NCBI GenBank assembly: GCA_012959805.1
Contig: DUCN01000042.1
Span: forward strand, 41,443-105,442
Direction: 5' to 3'
Length of the DNA: 64,000 bases
Origin: Myxococcales bacterium
Lineage (GTDB): Bacteria; Myxococcota_A; UBA9160; UBA4427
Numbering within the stretch: the stretch's first letter is position 1; every line of letters begins with the position of its first letter. Below the pieces are notes generated by a model. That model worked only from the letters and a program-made list of their open reading frames with translations, was not told the origin of the DNA and searched no databases. The translations under genes and the position numbers were made by a program. Of this stretch, positions 24,658 through 34,368 are shown one piece after another.

Positions 24658-25539
24658 CTAAAAGCCTACCCGACGGGCAACCGAGTCGCACGCATCGCGG
24701 ACTGCTGGCACGAATATCGCTGGACGCGTCACGCAAACGCTGTGATCGCCGGGGACCGGATGCACGACCGCTCCGCGAATCCGGTCGGCCATGGCGCGCT
24801 GGTTGAGAGCGGGAACCAGCCCGTCCCGCTCGGTGAGGACGACGGAGGTCGGCACATCGACTTCCGAGATCCAGCTCGATGAATCGAAACGCATGACCGC
24901 GGCCGCCGCCTGGCTGATGGTCACCGGATCACTCGACCCGACTTCCGAAAGCACCCGCTCACGGGTCCCCGGATCCGTAATCGCATCCGACAACCACTGC
25001 TGGGCGACGCGCCGAATCGTTCTACGCGGAGCCATACGTCCAACCAGGTTCAGCATGGGCGAAACGGCGCGACTCAAGCGACGGCGATCCTTCGACATGA
25101 ATTGGCATGCGGTCGCGCACAGGACCAAACCCGCAATTCGGGCGCGATGGCGCTGCCAGAGTAGCTGAGCGATCGGACCACCCATCGAGTAGCCCACCGC
25201 AATGAAACGTTCGATCTCGAGTTGTTCGGCGAGCATCGCGACATCGTCCGCGCAATCCACCAGACGGAAATGGGATCGGATCCGCATGCCACGACCATGT
25301 CCACGATGGTCGACGACGACGACGCGATAGGATTCGGCCAGGGTCTCGAAGAGCGTGCTCCAATTCAGCAGACCCGTCGCGCCCAACCCATGCAAGAGCA
25401 CCAGGGTCGGCGCACCTTCCGGACCCATGGTCTCCCGCACGAAGATCTCGCCGCGACCTCGCAGCAAGACGGCTCTCTCTCGCCATTGTTCGCTAGAGGA
25501 CCCCGTTTCAGGCGCATTTCCCAGTGGCATCGACGACAC
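24658..25539 (-). CDS. Alpha/beta-fold hydrolase
   Basis: A 293-residue alpha/beta hydrolase. The oxyanion segment is LVLLHGLGATGLLNW, the nucleophile elbow AVGYSMGGPIAQLL (Ser), the acid probably Asp in LTERDGLVP, and the His in VPGDHSVCV. The residues VVVDHRGHGRG before the elbow are typical of the 3-oxoadipate enol-lactonase/epoxide hydrolase-like branch. The function cannot be narrowed further. It lies 64 bases downstream of the DUF255 gene on the same strand. Confidence 0.8.
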   Translation of the reverse strand: MSSMPLGNAPETGSSSEQWRERAVLLRGRGEIFVRETMGPEGAPTLVLLHGLGATGLLNWSTLFETLAESYRVVVVDHRGHGRGMRIRSHFRLVDCADDVAMLAEQLEIERFIAVGYSMGGPIAQLLWQRHRARIAGLVLCATACQFMSKDRRRLSRAVSPMLNLVGRMAPRRTIRRVAQQWLSDAITDPGTRERVLSEVGSSDPVTISQAAAAVMRFDSSSWISEVDVPTSVVLTERDGLVPALNQRAMADRIRGAVVHPVPGDHSVCVTRPAIFVPAVRDACDSVARRVGF

Positions 25540-25603
25540 CTAATCCCCAGTTCCGGTCTGCTAAGGGCCCCATCCTAACGCAGCAATGCTCGCAGCAGCA
25601 CGC

Positions 25604-27976
25604 CTAAGGTTTTTTGTTGGCCGCCTCGGCATCGACCTTTCGCACCGCCACCAACTGCTTGGCAAAGGTCTCGGGATCCGTGGTCGGAAATTGGCAGACG
25701 CGTTCTTCACAAACATAGGCCGTCAACTTTCCCCCGATTGCAGACTTACCCTCCACGATCGACAACGTCTTCCCGAGTGACTCCAATGCCTCGCCTTCTC
25801 GTGTCCGAATCACGACTCGATTCGGCGCAAAGTGCTCGCGCAGCGGCTCAAGCATCTCGTGCGTCCTATTCGCCGCCTCCGCTTGAATGTCGGACTCTGC
25901 CTTCAGCATCGGTTCAACCAGGATAATCTCGAGAAAACCGACCTCCCGATCGGACACGGTCTCGAGCAATACCGCCGACGACGATGGCGAGCGCCCCAAC
26001 TGCCCGGCAAATGCTGAGTAGAGCAGCCCGAGTCTCTCGGTATAAACATGCAGACCCGTCAGGGCAGCCAATCGCGACAGGTTCGAAGCCGCGACCGAGT
26101 TCCCGCTTGGCACGGCGCCATCGACGATCGGCTTTTCCCGCGCCAACAAGACTTCGGCATCCCCGGCACTTCGGAAATAGCCGCCCCCCACCGCGTCGAG
26201 ATAATGCGTGTCCTGAATCTGCTGAAGCGACAATGCGGCTTCGATCCAGCGTGGCTCCCCAGTCGCTTCATAGAGATCGATCAGTCCTCGAATCAAAAAT
26301 GCGTAGTCCTCGAGGAAAGCGGGACCGCCAATTTCTCCGGAAAGCGATACCCGCGAGAGTCGTCCTTCTCGAAGCATCGAAGCGAGAACATACTCCGCAC
26401 AGTCTTCGGCGGCGGCGAGGTATCCGGGCTCCTCGAGCGCAAATCCCGTTTCCGCCAACGCCGAAATCATCAGGCCGTTCCACGAGACGAGGACCTTGTC
26501 ATCGCGAAGAGGCGCCCTGCGTCCGGCACGCTCGGTGAGCATGGCTTGTCGAGCGGCCATGAGCTGGCGGTCGAACTCGGACCGCGAGAGTCCGAGCTCG
26601 CTCGAAACCACATCAGCGTCACGCCACGTATGCAGAACGTTTCGTCCTTCGAGCTGACCGCCTAACGTGACCCCGAACCATGCGATCGGAACGCGAGCGC
26701 CCTCGGCACCGAGAAGCGATTTAATTTCCGATTTCGACCAAGTGAAGAAATACCCCTCTTCAGACTCACCCTCTGGCGTCAGACTGTCCGCATCGGTCGC
26801 AGAATAGAATCCACCACTCGAGTCCCTCATCTCGCGAATCACATAATCGAGAAGGCCCCGAAGCACTCGCTCGTATCGGTCTTCGCCGGTCATGCGAAAT
26901 GCGGCAAGGTACGAACGCGCAATCAGCGCATTGTCGTAGAGCATCTTCTCGAAATGGGGAACGAGCCAGCGCTCATCCGTCGCATAACGATGAAAACCTC
27001 CGCCTAGATGGTCATGAATCCCACCGGCGGCCATCTGATCGAGGGTGAGCAGGGCAAGACTCTTGATGTCTTCGCTCTGGGTTCTACGCGCTTCGCGAAG
27101 CAATAAGGCGATGGGCAGCGAAGAAGGGAATTTCGTCCCGCGGCCGACACCCCCCCAGACACGATCCGCCGCCCGTCCCCAATGGTCGAGCGCTTGCTCA
27201 AGCTGCTTCGATCCGAGCTGCATACTCTGGCGCCCGACATGGCCTTCGAGCTGCGCCTTCACGCGAGAAGCCAGAATCTCGGCGCTTTCCGCGATCTCTG
27301 CATTCCTATCTGCGTAGGCCTGGCTGATCTGTCGCAGAACCCGAAGAAAACTCGGACGCCCTCCGCGATCGGTGGGCGGGAAATACGTGCCGCCAAAAAA
27401 GGGCTTGCCCTCGGATGTCACGAACATGTTAAGGGGCCATCCGCCCCGCTCACCCATGGCATGAATCGCGCTCATGTAGATCGAATCGATGTCTGGCCGC
27501 GCTTCTCGATCGACCTTGATCGCAATGAAATGGGCGTTCAAGAATCGAGCCGTCTCGATGGCATCAAAGGACTCCTCCTCCATGACATGGCACCAATGAC
27601 AGGTCGAATAACCGATGCTCACCAGAACTGGTCGGCCAAGTCGCCGCGCCTCCGCGAAGGCTTCCGGACCCCACGGAAACCAGTTCACTGGATTGTGGGC
27701 GTGCTGTTGGAGGTAGGGACTCTTCTCGAGGAGCAAGCGATTCGTAAAGATGGGCCGACCCGAACTCGACACGTGCCGGGTACGCGCTTCGTATTCGGGG
27801 CCGCGCGCGGAGAGGTCGGCGGACAGTTCAGCGCGAAGTGCGATCGAAAACCTGGGCGCGCCAGGCTGGGACGCTGAAACGAGCGAAGTCTCGACCGCGG
27901 CCATGCTCGGCATCACGCCAAAAAGAGTGAACCCGAGCATCGCGATGATCCTGATGCTCAATCCGAGCCCGCGCAT
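25604..27976 (-). CDS. Thioredoxin-domain DUF255 protein (YyaL/SSP411-like)
   Basis: A 790-residue protein. After a hydrophobic signal-like segment ([20 protein letters not shown]) comes the DUF255 thioredoxin-like domain with [20 protein letters not shown] and the motif [16 protein letters not shown] (CxxC). Then follows a long (alpha/alpha)6-barrel resembling N-acylglucosamine 2-epimerase/glycosidase folds, with [20 protein letters not shown], the family hallmark. This family (spermatogenesis-associated protein 20-like) is widespread with no settled role. The predicted export is unusual, as most members lack a signal. The start at ATG 27976 is preferred; upstream in-frame ATGs lengthen it by up to 36 residues. 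Confidence 0.8.
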   Translation of the reverse strand: MRGLGLSIRIIAMLGFTLFGVMPSMAAVETSLVSASQPGAPRFSIALRAELSADLSARGPEYEARTRHVSSSGRPIFTNRLLLEKSPYLQQHAHNPVNWFPWGPEAFAEARRLGRPVLVSIGYSTCHWCHVMEEESFDAIETARFLNAHFIAIKVDREARPDIDSIYMSAIHAMGERGGWPLNMFVTSEGKPFFGGTYFPPTDRGGRPSFLRVLRQISQAYADRNAEIAESAEILASRVKAQLEGHVGRQSMQLGSKQLEQALDHWGRAADRVWGGVGRGTKFPSSLPIALLLREARRTQSEDIKSLALLTLDQMAAGGIHDHLGGGFHRYATDERWLVPHFEKMLYDNALIARSYLAAFRMTGEDRYERVLRGLLDYVIREMRDSSGGFYSATDADSLTPEGESEEGYFFTWSKSEIKSLLGAEGARVPIAWFGVTLGGQLEGRNVLHTWRDADVVSSELGLSRSEFDRQLMAARQAMLTERAGRRAPLRDDKVLVSWNGLMISALAETGFALEEPGYLAAAEDCAEYVLASMLREGRLSRVSLSGEIGGPAFLEDYAFLIRGLIDLYEATGEPRWIEAALSLQQIQDTHYLDAVGGGYFRSAGDAEVLLAREKPIVDGAVPSGNSVAASNLSRLAALTGLHVYTERLGLLYSAFAGQLGRSPSSSAVLLETVSDREVGFLEIILVEPMLKAESDIQAEAANRTHEMLEPLREHFAPNRVVIRTREGEALESLGKTLSIVEGKSAIGGKLTAYVCEERVCQFPTTDPETFAKQLVAVRKVDAEAANKKP

Positions 27977-28084
27977 GCTAGGCCCCCATCTCCACAACAA
28001 GAATCCGCCCATTTGGATTTTTCGCCAACGCCACAATGATTCCAATGCACGATCACCCCAAATCACAACGACTGATTGTGTCAT

Positions 28085-28349
28085 ACTCGAGAGTACTGAA
28101 CCTCTCCTCGTGGATTGCCCGCAGTTTTCTTTGCCGAATGGCCCGATGAAGAGTCGTCGGCCAGAGACTAAGGTTTCAAAGGGATCAGCTTCTCAGGAAA
28201 GACAAGTAGTGGATCGGAGCGTCCGGTCCCAACGCACCCCGTCGAGCATGCGGGCATCCCTTAGTAACCTTTCGCTCTGGTCTTGTTGATCATAGAGAGC
28301 AAACACGTGCCATGGCGATCACCAAAAAACCATGGCGGTCTGGAGACCG
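28085..28349. other. Divergent intergenic region without recognised gene
   Basis: This gap separates the minus-strand DUF255 gene from the plus-strand SDR gene. It contains short open frames without protein-like composition, and no RNA gene or clear palindrome was seen. It should hold promoters for both directions. Confidence 0.3.
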
Positions 28350-29147
28350 ATGAAGGATCTCAAGGGAAAAGTGGCTGTTGTCACCGGCGCAAGTCGAGGC
28401 ATTGGCAAGGGAATCGCCGAGGGCCTGGGCGAGGCAGGCGCGACCGTCTATGTGACCGGGCGCAGCGAAAGCAAAGAGAATCCTCCTGCGCCGCTGACCG
28501 TTCAAGCGACCGCGCACAGCGTGACTGAATTTGGCGGAAATGGCATCGCGGTCGCCCTAGACCACAACGTCGATGAACAGGTGAAGGCTCTTTTCGATCG
28601 CGTCGAGGTAGAACAGCAGCGCCTCGACATCCTCGTCAACAATGTCTATCAAATTCCAGAGACTCCAGCGCTCAGCGGAGGCTTCTGGGAACATCCAATA
28701 TCGCTGTGGGACGATCAATGTGGAGTCGGCCTGCGTGGCTATTACGTCGCGTCGACCTGCGCCGCGCCCCTCATGATTTCGCGGCGCGGCGGTCTGATCG
28801 TCAACATCTCGTCGCGCGGCGGTCGCGAGTATGTATTCAGCACTTCCTATGGTGTCGGCAAGGCGGGCGTAGACCGGATGGCCAAGGACATGGCGGTCGA
28901 GCTGAAGGACTACGGTTGCACGGCCCTATCTCTCTCCCCCTCCAAAGTGAAAACCGAATTCATCTTGGACATGGTGGCGGAGGGCAAAATGGAGTTGGAT
29001 CCGAGTCTGGCCCAATCCGTACGCTATTCAGGTCGTTGCGTCGCCGCCCTGGCGATGGACCCGAACGTCATGGAGCGTTCGGGAGGCGTCTATACGGTCT
29101 CCGAGCTTGCAGAAGTCTACGGCTTTACCGATCCCGATCGCGACTGA
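28350..29147 (+). CDS. SDR family oxidoreductase (DHRS1-like)
   Basis: A 265-residue short-chain dehydrogenase. The nucleotide-binding loop is VVTGASRGIGKGIAEG, the active-site Ser lies in VNISSRGG, and the YxxxK pair in SYGVGKAG. The extended region after strand five and the segment QIPETPALSGGFWEHPISLW resemble the DHRS1 branch of SDR enzymes. ATG 28350 (MKDLKGKVAVVTG) has GGAG just upstream; an earlier in-frame ATG at 28332 is less likely. It is followed by two carotenoid oxygenases, so it may oxidise or reduce an apocarotenoid alcohol or aldehyde. That is inference. Confidence 0.8.
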   Translation: MKDLKGKVAVVTGASRGIGKGIAEGLGEAGATVYVTGRSESKENPPAPLTVQATAHSVTEFGGNGIAVALDHNVDEQVKALFDRVEVEQQRLDILVNNVYQIPETPALSGGFWEHPISLWDDQCGVGLRGYYVASTCAAPLMISRRGGLIVNISSRGGREYVFSTSYGVGKAGVDRMAKDMAVELKDYGCTALSLSPSKVKTEFILDMVAEGKMELDPSLAQSVRYSGRCVAALAMDPNVMERSGGVYTVSELAEVYGFTDPDRD

Positions 29148-29314
29148 ACCGCCCCCCAGACGGCCTCATCTTCCAGCCTCGGATTGAATCTGGCAGAAGC
29201 GTCGAATCAGTTATCGTCAAGGAGGGCTAACATCGAAGTTGTCTTGGGACGATCTCCTGGATGCTTCGCTCGGACTATCGATCGCCTCTCACTGCAATAA
29301 AAGGAAGACTCGCC

Positions 29315-30763
29315 ATGGCCACTGCGCAATCGCCTCTCGCCACGCCCCCCGCCCGCACCGCCGAGAGTTGGAAGGGACTGTTCGACACCGTCTATGAATG
29401 CGACAAGGTCGTCAGCGACATCGAGGGCCAACTGCCCAAGGGTCTGGTGGGCACGCTGTATCGCAACGGTCCAGGCACTCACGACTGGACCGAATCCTTC
29501 TTCGACGGCGACGGAATGATCCGCGCGATTCGCATCGGCGAGGACGGCAGCGTTCGCTATCAGGCGAAGTACGTCGAGACAGAGAAGTACCGAAAGGAGC
29601 GCGCAGCGAACAAACAGCTCTATCGGCTCGCAGGCACGAATCGGCCGGGCGGGATGCTGGCCAACATGTTTCGCCCGCCCGCTCACGAGGCGAATACCAG
29701 CGTCATCCACATGGCCGACCGCATCTGGGCGCTCGAGGAAGGCGGACATCCCTACGAGATGGACCCAGAGACGATGACGACCGGGGAGATGACCGACTTC
29801 GGCGGGAAGCTCCATGCCCGCACCGCCTTCAGCGCGCATCCACACTTCGACCCCGATACCGGTGATTGCTTTGGTTTCGGCATGCACTTCGGAGCGAAAC
29901 AAGCGCTCAAGCTCTTCCGGGTCGACCCGTCGGCTCGACTCCATCACATCGGCGAGATTCCCATCAGCGGCGCAGGCTTCGTGCACGACTACGCGCTCTC
30001 GAAGCAATGGATGGCATTCTTCATTCCCCCCATGATTCCGAGCATGTCGAAGATTCTCTTCGGTACCGGGACCTTCTTCAACTCCCTCAATTGGGAGCCG
30101 GAGCGCGGTCTCAAGATCGTGCTGATGCGCAGGAGTGGTGGTGAACCCATCTATCTCGAAGACGAAGCCTGTCTTGCAGGACACGTGATCGGCGCGCACG
30201 ACGTGGGCGGAGAACTCATCGTCGACCTGTGTCGGCAGCCCGAATGGAAATGTATGGGTGAGCCTGCCGCCAACTTCCGTACGTCCGACTGGGCAGGCTA
30301 CGGCCTCGGTGGAGTTTGCCGCTATCGCATTGATCCAGCCGCTGGAACAGTCAAGAAGGAAGAACTCTGCGAGCTACCGGCGGAGTTTCCGCGCATCGAT
30401 TCAAGGCGAGAGGGCGTCGGCGCACGCTACGGCTATTTCGCTGCGAATACGCGTGCCGGCGAAGGCGGCTGGTTTCGCGGCGTATTGAAGCTCGACATGG
30501 AGACCGGCGCGACGGACCTCTTCGACCATGGCGAGACAAAGGCCGCACACGAATCAGTCTTCGTACCGCGCCCCGCTTCGGCAGGAGGCACGGGTGAGGA
30601 GGACGACGGCTGGCTGATTGGCTTCGTGCACGACGGCCTGAAGAGCGAGACCGATGTGGCGATCATCGACGCGCGACGCGTCGCCGACGGCCCCGTCTGC
30701 ACGTTGAGACTGCGCGAGAACGCGGGCATCACCTTCCACGGCACCTGGGTGCCAGCGGCCTAG
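29315..30763 (+). CDS. Carotenoid oxygenase family protein (first copy)
   Basis: A 482-residue retinal-pigment-epithelium-65 / carotenoid cleavage oxygenase type protein. The four iron-binding His candidates are visible in FSAHPHFDPDTGD, GFVHDYALS, LAGHVIGAHDVGG and TFHGTWVPA at the very C-terminus. The N-terminal YRNGPGTHDWTESFFDGDGM is a family signature. Such enzymes cleave C=C bonds in carotenoids, apocarotenoids or stilbenes using Fe(II) and O2. ATG 29315 with AGGAAG upstream is preferred. The second copy follows 116 bases later; the two are clearly divergent. Confidence 0.85.
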   Translation: MATAQSPLATPPARTAESWKGLFDTVYECDKVVSDIEGQLPKGLVGTLYRNGPGTHDWTESFFDGDGMIRAIRIGEDGSVRYQAKYVETEKYRKERAANKQLYRLAGTNRPGGMLANMFRPPAHEANTSVIHMADRIWALEEGGHPYEMDPETMTTGEMTDFGGKLHARTAFSAHPHFDPDTGDCFGFGMHFGAKQALKLFRVDPSARLHHIGEIPISGAGFVHDYALSKQWMAFFIPPMIPSMSKILFGTGTFFNSLNWEPERGLKIVLMRRSGGEPIYLEDEACLAGHVIGAHDVGGELIVDLCRQPEWKCMGEPAANFRTSDWAGYGLGGVCRYRIDPAAGTVKKEELCELPAEFPRIDSRREGVGARYGYFAANTRAGEGGWFRGVLKLDMETGATDLFDHGETKAAHESVFVPRPASAGGTGEEDDGWLIGFVHDGLKSETDVAIIDARRVADGPVCTLRLRENAGITFHGTWVPAA

Positions 30764-30879
30764 CAGCTGCGGAAAAGCCGTCCTGGTGGACGCCTTCAGC
30801 TCGCTGCGCGCGAATTGCAAGCCACCGCCATACGCCATAGAGTCTTCCGCTTGAGCCACAACTAACGATCAGGAGCGAC

Positions 30880-32316
30880 ATGTCTTCACAACCTCGACTG
30901 GACGAACCGGAGAATTTCTTCCTAAGCGGCAACTGGGCGCCCGTGGACGAGGAGCATGTCGACAGGGACCTCGAAGTCATTGGCGAAATTCCCGCCGACC
31001 TGGACGGCTATTTCATGAGGATCGGCCCCAACCCGACCTACGTAGCCGACGTCTCGGCCTACCACATTTTCGACGGCGACGGCATGATCCATCAGGTCGA
31101 ATTCAGAGAGGGGAAGGCGACCTACCGTAACCGCTTCGTCGAGACCGCGGGCCTTCTCAAGGAGCGAGACAAGGGCGGCTGGATCTGGAAGGGGATGAAC
31201 CAGACCATGGCCGACATGGCGGCCGGGAATCCCTTGCCTGAAGGAGGTCAATTCAAAGACCTCGTCAATACGGCGATGATCGTCCACGCCAACAAATTCT
31301 ACGGACTCATGGAAGGTGGCACTCCGCACGAGATGGGATTGCCTGACCTCGACACCATCAGGCGAGACGATTTCGACGGAAAACTGAATCACCCCTTCAC
31401 GGCCCACCCGAAGGTGGACATCAAGACGGGTGAGATGATGACCTTCGGCTATTCGCCCGTACCCCCATTCTTGACCTACAGCGTCATCGACAAGAACAGT
31501 CGCCTCGTCCACACGGCGCAGATCAACATACCCAAGGCGGTGATGATGCATGACTGTGCGATCACGGAAAGGTTCACCATTTTCCTCGACCTGCCGATCA
31601 CTTTCGACTTCGAGCGAGTCGCGAAGGGCGAGAGCATGCTGGCCTGGGAGCCGGAGAACGGCACACGCCTCGGCGTCATGCCCCGCATGGGAGAAGACGC
31701 GGATATCAAATGGTTCGAGATCGACAGTTGCATGATGTTCCACGTCGCCAATGCCTGGGAAGACGGCGACGAAGTCGTCCTGCTCGGCTGTCGTGCCAAT
31801 CGGACGGATGTCGCCAACGCCACGACCAATGCGGCCGATGAGAGCCTGGACATGCGCGACCAGCTGGCGCTGCTCACGGAATGGCGAATGAACCTCGCGA
31901 CCGGTGAAGTCATCGAACGAAACATCGATCCGAATCTCTATTGTGAGTTCCCGAGGATCAATGACCACCTGGCCGGACGTCCATCGCGTTACGCATACCT
32001 CGCGGGTATCGACGCGGAGCTGTCGGGCACGCCTTTCACGTCGGAAATCAAGTACGACCACACAGACGGCAGCATGACCGTTCACCCATTGGGTGAGGGA
32101 CGCAAGGGCGGGGAAGCCATTTTTGCCCCCCGCAAGGGTGGAACGTCCGAGGACGACGGCTATGTGATCCTGTTTACCTGGGATGAACCGAACCAGCAGA
32201 GCGAATGCGTCGTGATCGATGCACAGAACTTTGAAGCGGACCCGATCGCGCGGATCAAGATTCCGCATCGCGTGCCCTTCGGTTTTCACGCAAGCTGGGT
32301 GCCAAACGCCCAATGA
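30880..32316 (+). CDS. Carotenoid oxygenase family protein (second copy)
   Basis: A 478-residue carotenoid cleavage oxygenase-like enzyme. Candidate iron ligands are in FTAHPKVDIKTGE, VMMHDCAIT, MFHVANAWEDGD and FGFHASWVPN. Signature segments MRIGPNPTYVADVSAYHIFD and GDGMIHQVEF are present. Substrate choice (carotenoid, apocarotenoid or lignostilbene) cannot be judged. The two tandem oxygenases, the preceding SDR and the following kinase/phosphatase genes run on one strand with short gaps and could form one transcript. Confidence 0.85.
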   Translation: MSSQPRLDEPENFFLSGNWAPVDEEHVDRDLEVIGEIPADLDGYFMRIGPNPTYVADVSAYHIFDGDGMIHQVEFREGKATYRNRFVETAGLLKERDKGGWIWKGMNQTMADMAAGNPLPEGGQFKDLVNTAMIVHANKFYGLMEGGTPHEMGLPDLDTIRRDDFDGKLNHPFTAHPKVDIKTGEMMTFGYSPVPPFLTYSVIDKNSRLVHTAQINIPKAVMMHDCAITERFTIFLDLPITFDFERVAKGESMLAWEPENGTRLGVMPRMGEDADIKWFEIDSCMMFHVANAWEDGDEVVLLGCRANRTDVANATTNAADESLDMRDQLALLTEWRMNLATGEVIERNIDPNLYCEFPRINDHLAGRPSRYAYLAGIDAELSGTPFTSEIKYDHTDGSMTVHPLGEGRKGGEAIFAPRKGGTSEDDGYVILFTWDEPNQQSECVVIDAQNFEADPIARIKIPHRVPFGFHASWVPNAQ

Positions 32317-32336
32317 GATCCGCGGATCAATGAACC

Positions 32337-33002
32337 ATGCCCCGGATCCAACACCTTCTATTCGTGAGACACGGTGAAACGGTGGGCAATCTAGAGCAGA
32401 TTGCCCACGGACAATCGGAATCCCCGCTGAATGAGCGCGGAGTTCGCCAGGCGAAGATGACAGCGAAGATGCTACTGGACTGGGAACGCGACTATCATCG
32501 CGTGTACACCAGCCCACTCAGCCGTGCACAGCATACTGGGCAACATATCGCTAGTAGCCTCGGACTACCCATCGATACTCATCATGATCTGATTGAAGGA
32601 TTCCTCGGCGACTGGGAAGGCGTCACCTATCAAGAATTGGATGATTTTGGATTCGCAAAACACTCGATCAGGGACGACGACTTCAGTGGGCACAGTGGGG
32701 AATCGCCCAACCAACTCGGTGATCGCGTTGCCCGTGCTGTCAGTGAGATCCGCAGCAGGCACCCCGACGAGAATCTCATCCTTGTGAGTCACGGCGCCGC
32801 GATCGCTCATCTCATCGCGCGACTGCTCGATACGAAGCCGGCGTTCGGATATCAGTACTTGATGCACAACTCCGCTGTCACGGAACTCGCCTTCACGGAG
32901 GGCGGAGACAAGCCCGAGCTGTCGACGCTGAACTTCCACGAGCATCTGCCGGAGGATCTGAAAATTGACCCTAGATCACGTGACCGTCGGGACCGAGAAT
33001 AA
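32337..33002 (+). CDS. Histidine phosphatase family protein
   Basis: A 221-residue phosphoglycerate-mutase-like histidine phosphatase. The catalytic His lies in FVRHGETVGN, a second Arg in VYTSPLSRAQHTG, the acid in IEGFLGDWEG and the second His in LVSHGAAIAHL, which are all four hallmarks. Family members dephosphorylate sugar phosphates, cobalamin or prenyl phosphate precursors, among others. It starts 20 bases after the second carotenoid oxygenase and overlaps the next kinase gene by 38 bases if the TTG start of that gene is right. Confidence 0.85.
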   Translation: MPRIQHLLFVRHGETVGNLEQIAHGQSESPLNERGVRQAKMTAKMLLDWERDYHRVYTSPLSRAQHTGQHIASSLGLPIDTHHDLIEGFLGDWEGVTYQELDDFGFAKHSIRDDDFSGHSGESPNQLGDRVARAVSEIRSRHPDENLILVSHGAAIAHLIARLLDTKPAFGYQYLMHNSAVTELAFTEGGDKPELSTLNFHEHLPEDLKIDPRSRDRRDRE

Positions 33003-34146
33003 CGCCCTGCCCCTCACAGCTGATGAGCTCACCGCGGATTGGCTGCAGTTCGCGATGGCCGACGTTCTGGCGGGCGAAACGATCGAGGAATTCTCCGCTG
33101 AGATCATCGGAGTGGGCGAAGGCTTCATGGGCCAGCTTGCAAGAGTCACCCTTGGCTATGCGGACGACTCGAATGATGCACCGAAGAGCGTGATCGCAAA
33201 ATTTGCCTCGACCCGGCAAGACACGCGCGAGATGGCGAGAGATCGGAACCTCTATCGACGCGAAATTGGTTTCTATCGCGATATCGGCCAGAGCGCCGGC
33301 GTACCCGTGCCGGCCTGCTACTACAGCGAGTTCATGGAGGACTCCAATTATTTCGTGATGATCTTGGAAGACCTGGCACCGGGAATTCCAAGCGATCAGG
33401 TCACAGGCACCGATCGAAAGACATCTCGGGAAGTCATCGAGCAGTTCGCGATATTGCACGCGAAATGGTGGAACAGCGACAAACTCGAGGACTATGGCTG
33501 GACGAAATGGGTGATCAAGGAAACGCCGATTGAAGCGGCCCTCGAGTTGTTCGAGGAAAGCATGAAACAAGCGGAAGCGACCGGAAAATTTGATGCTTAT
33601 CCCGAGATGAAGCGACTGATGCCATTCCTACCACCACTCTTCAAGCTAGATCCGGCACCGCCATTCCCTTTCACATTGACTCATGGAGACCTGCGTTCCG
33701 ACAACATCATTCAAGCGTCGCCTGCGGGAGGTCGATTCGCCATCATCGACTGGCAGCTGGCTGGCATCGGCGATCCCATCAACGACATCGCTCGGTGGCT
33801 GGTTCAGAGCATCTCGATCGAAGACCGGCGGGATACGGAACAGGAGCTTCTCAAGCTCTACCACGACAGGCTGCTCGAATACGGCGTCAAGCATTACAGC
33901 TACAGGAAGCTCATCAACGACTACAAGACCAATCTGATTGTCGTGCTGTTGATGTTCTCGATGTCCATGGACTCGATCGACCAGTCTTCGGATCGTGCCA
34001 AGGCACTCTTCCATCAGTTCTACGCCCGCCTGGATTCGGCATTGGTCGACTGGGAAATCGAGAAACCACTCAAGGCACTGCCTTACATCTATCCATTCAT
34101 CAAGGTCGGCCTTTTGCTCAAAAAGGCTTTCCGGAAACGCACTTGA
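32965..34146 (+). CDS. Phosphotransferase family protein (APH-like), first copy
   Basis: A 393-residue kinase of the aminoglycoside-phosphotransferase/ecdysteroid-kinase-like type. The catalytic loop is LTHGDLRSDNIIQ, the metal-binding Asp lies in FAIIDWQLAG, and the nucleotide-binding Lys is probably in PKSVIAKFAS. No antibiotic-resistance subtype is indicated; in actinobacteria and proteobacteria such kinases frequently accompany acyl-CoA dehydrogenases and lipid catabolism. The start is uncertain: TTG 32965 overlaps the phosphatase gene, and GTG 32980 would shorten the overlap. Confidence 0.75.
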   Translation: MTLDHVTVGTENNALPLTADELTADWLQFAMADVLAGETIEEFSAEIIGVGEGFMGQLARVTLGYADDSNDAPKSVIAKFASTRQDTREMARDRNLYRREIGFYRDIGQSAGVPVPACYYSEFMEDSNYFVMILEDLAPGIPSDQVTGTDRKTSREVIEQFAILHAKWWNSDKLEDYGWTKWVIKETPIEAALELFEESMKQAEATGKFDAYPEMKRLMPFLPPLFKLDPAPPFPFTLTHGDLRSDNIIQASPAGGRFAIIDWQLAGIGDPINDIARWLVQSISIEDRRDTEQELLKLYHDRLLEYGVKHYSYRKLINDYKTNLIVVLLMFSMSMDSIDQSSDRAKALFHQFYARLDSALVDWEIEKPLKALPYIYPFIKVGLLLKKAFRKRT

Positions 34147-34368
34147 GCAAGATCTCTCGAAAGGACCGGTCGCTGCGACCGCGAGCGCGGCGCACGAGCA
34201 GTCCACTGTCCGAACTGTGTTCCCGACGTATAATTCTCGAAAATGGGATTCTCTCAAAGATCGTGACGCGGTTCGAAGCCGCGGACAGCGACATCGCAAG
34301 TCACGCGACGATTGAACGAGCAGTTTGCTCACGACCATGAACGCATCGAGAACGGAGACAGAGCCTGC
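34147..34368. other. Intergenic gap between the two kinase genes
   Basis: A 222-base gap without a gene. I saw no palindrome or RNA feature. A short in-frame extension of the next gene (34312-34368) is judged non-coding. Confidence 0.3.

Noticed and set aside
30922-32517. Long minus-strand open frame (about 530 codons) opposite the second carotenoid oxygenase
   Set aside because: It is a shadow of the real gene: the plus-strand frame carries all family motifs, and the minus-strand translation resembles nothing. Long antisense frames are common at this G+C content.
32965-34146. Aminoglycoside resistance gene call for the APH-like kinases
   Set aside because: Only the general kinase motifs are shared. 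Context and sequence point to the broad phosphotransferase family linked to lipid catabolism.
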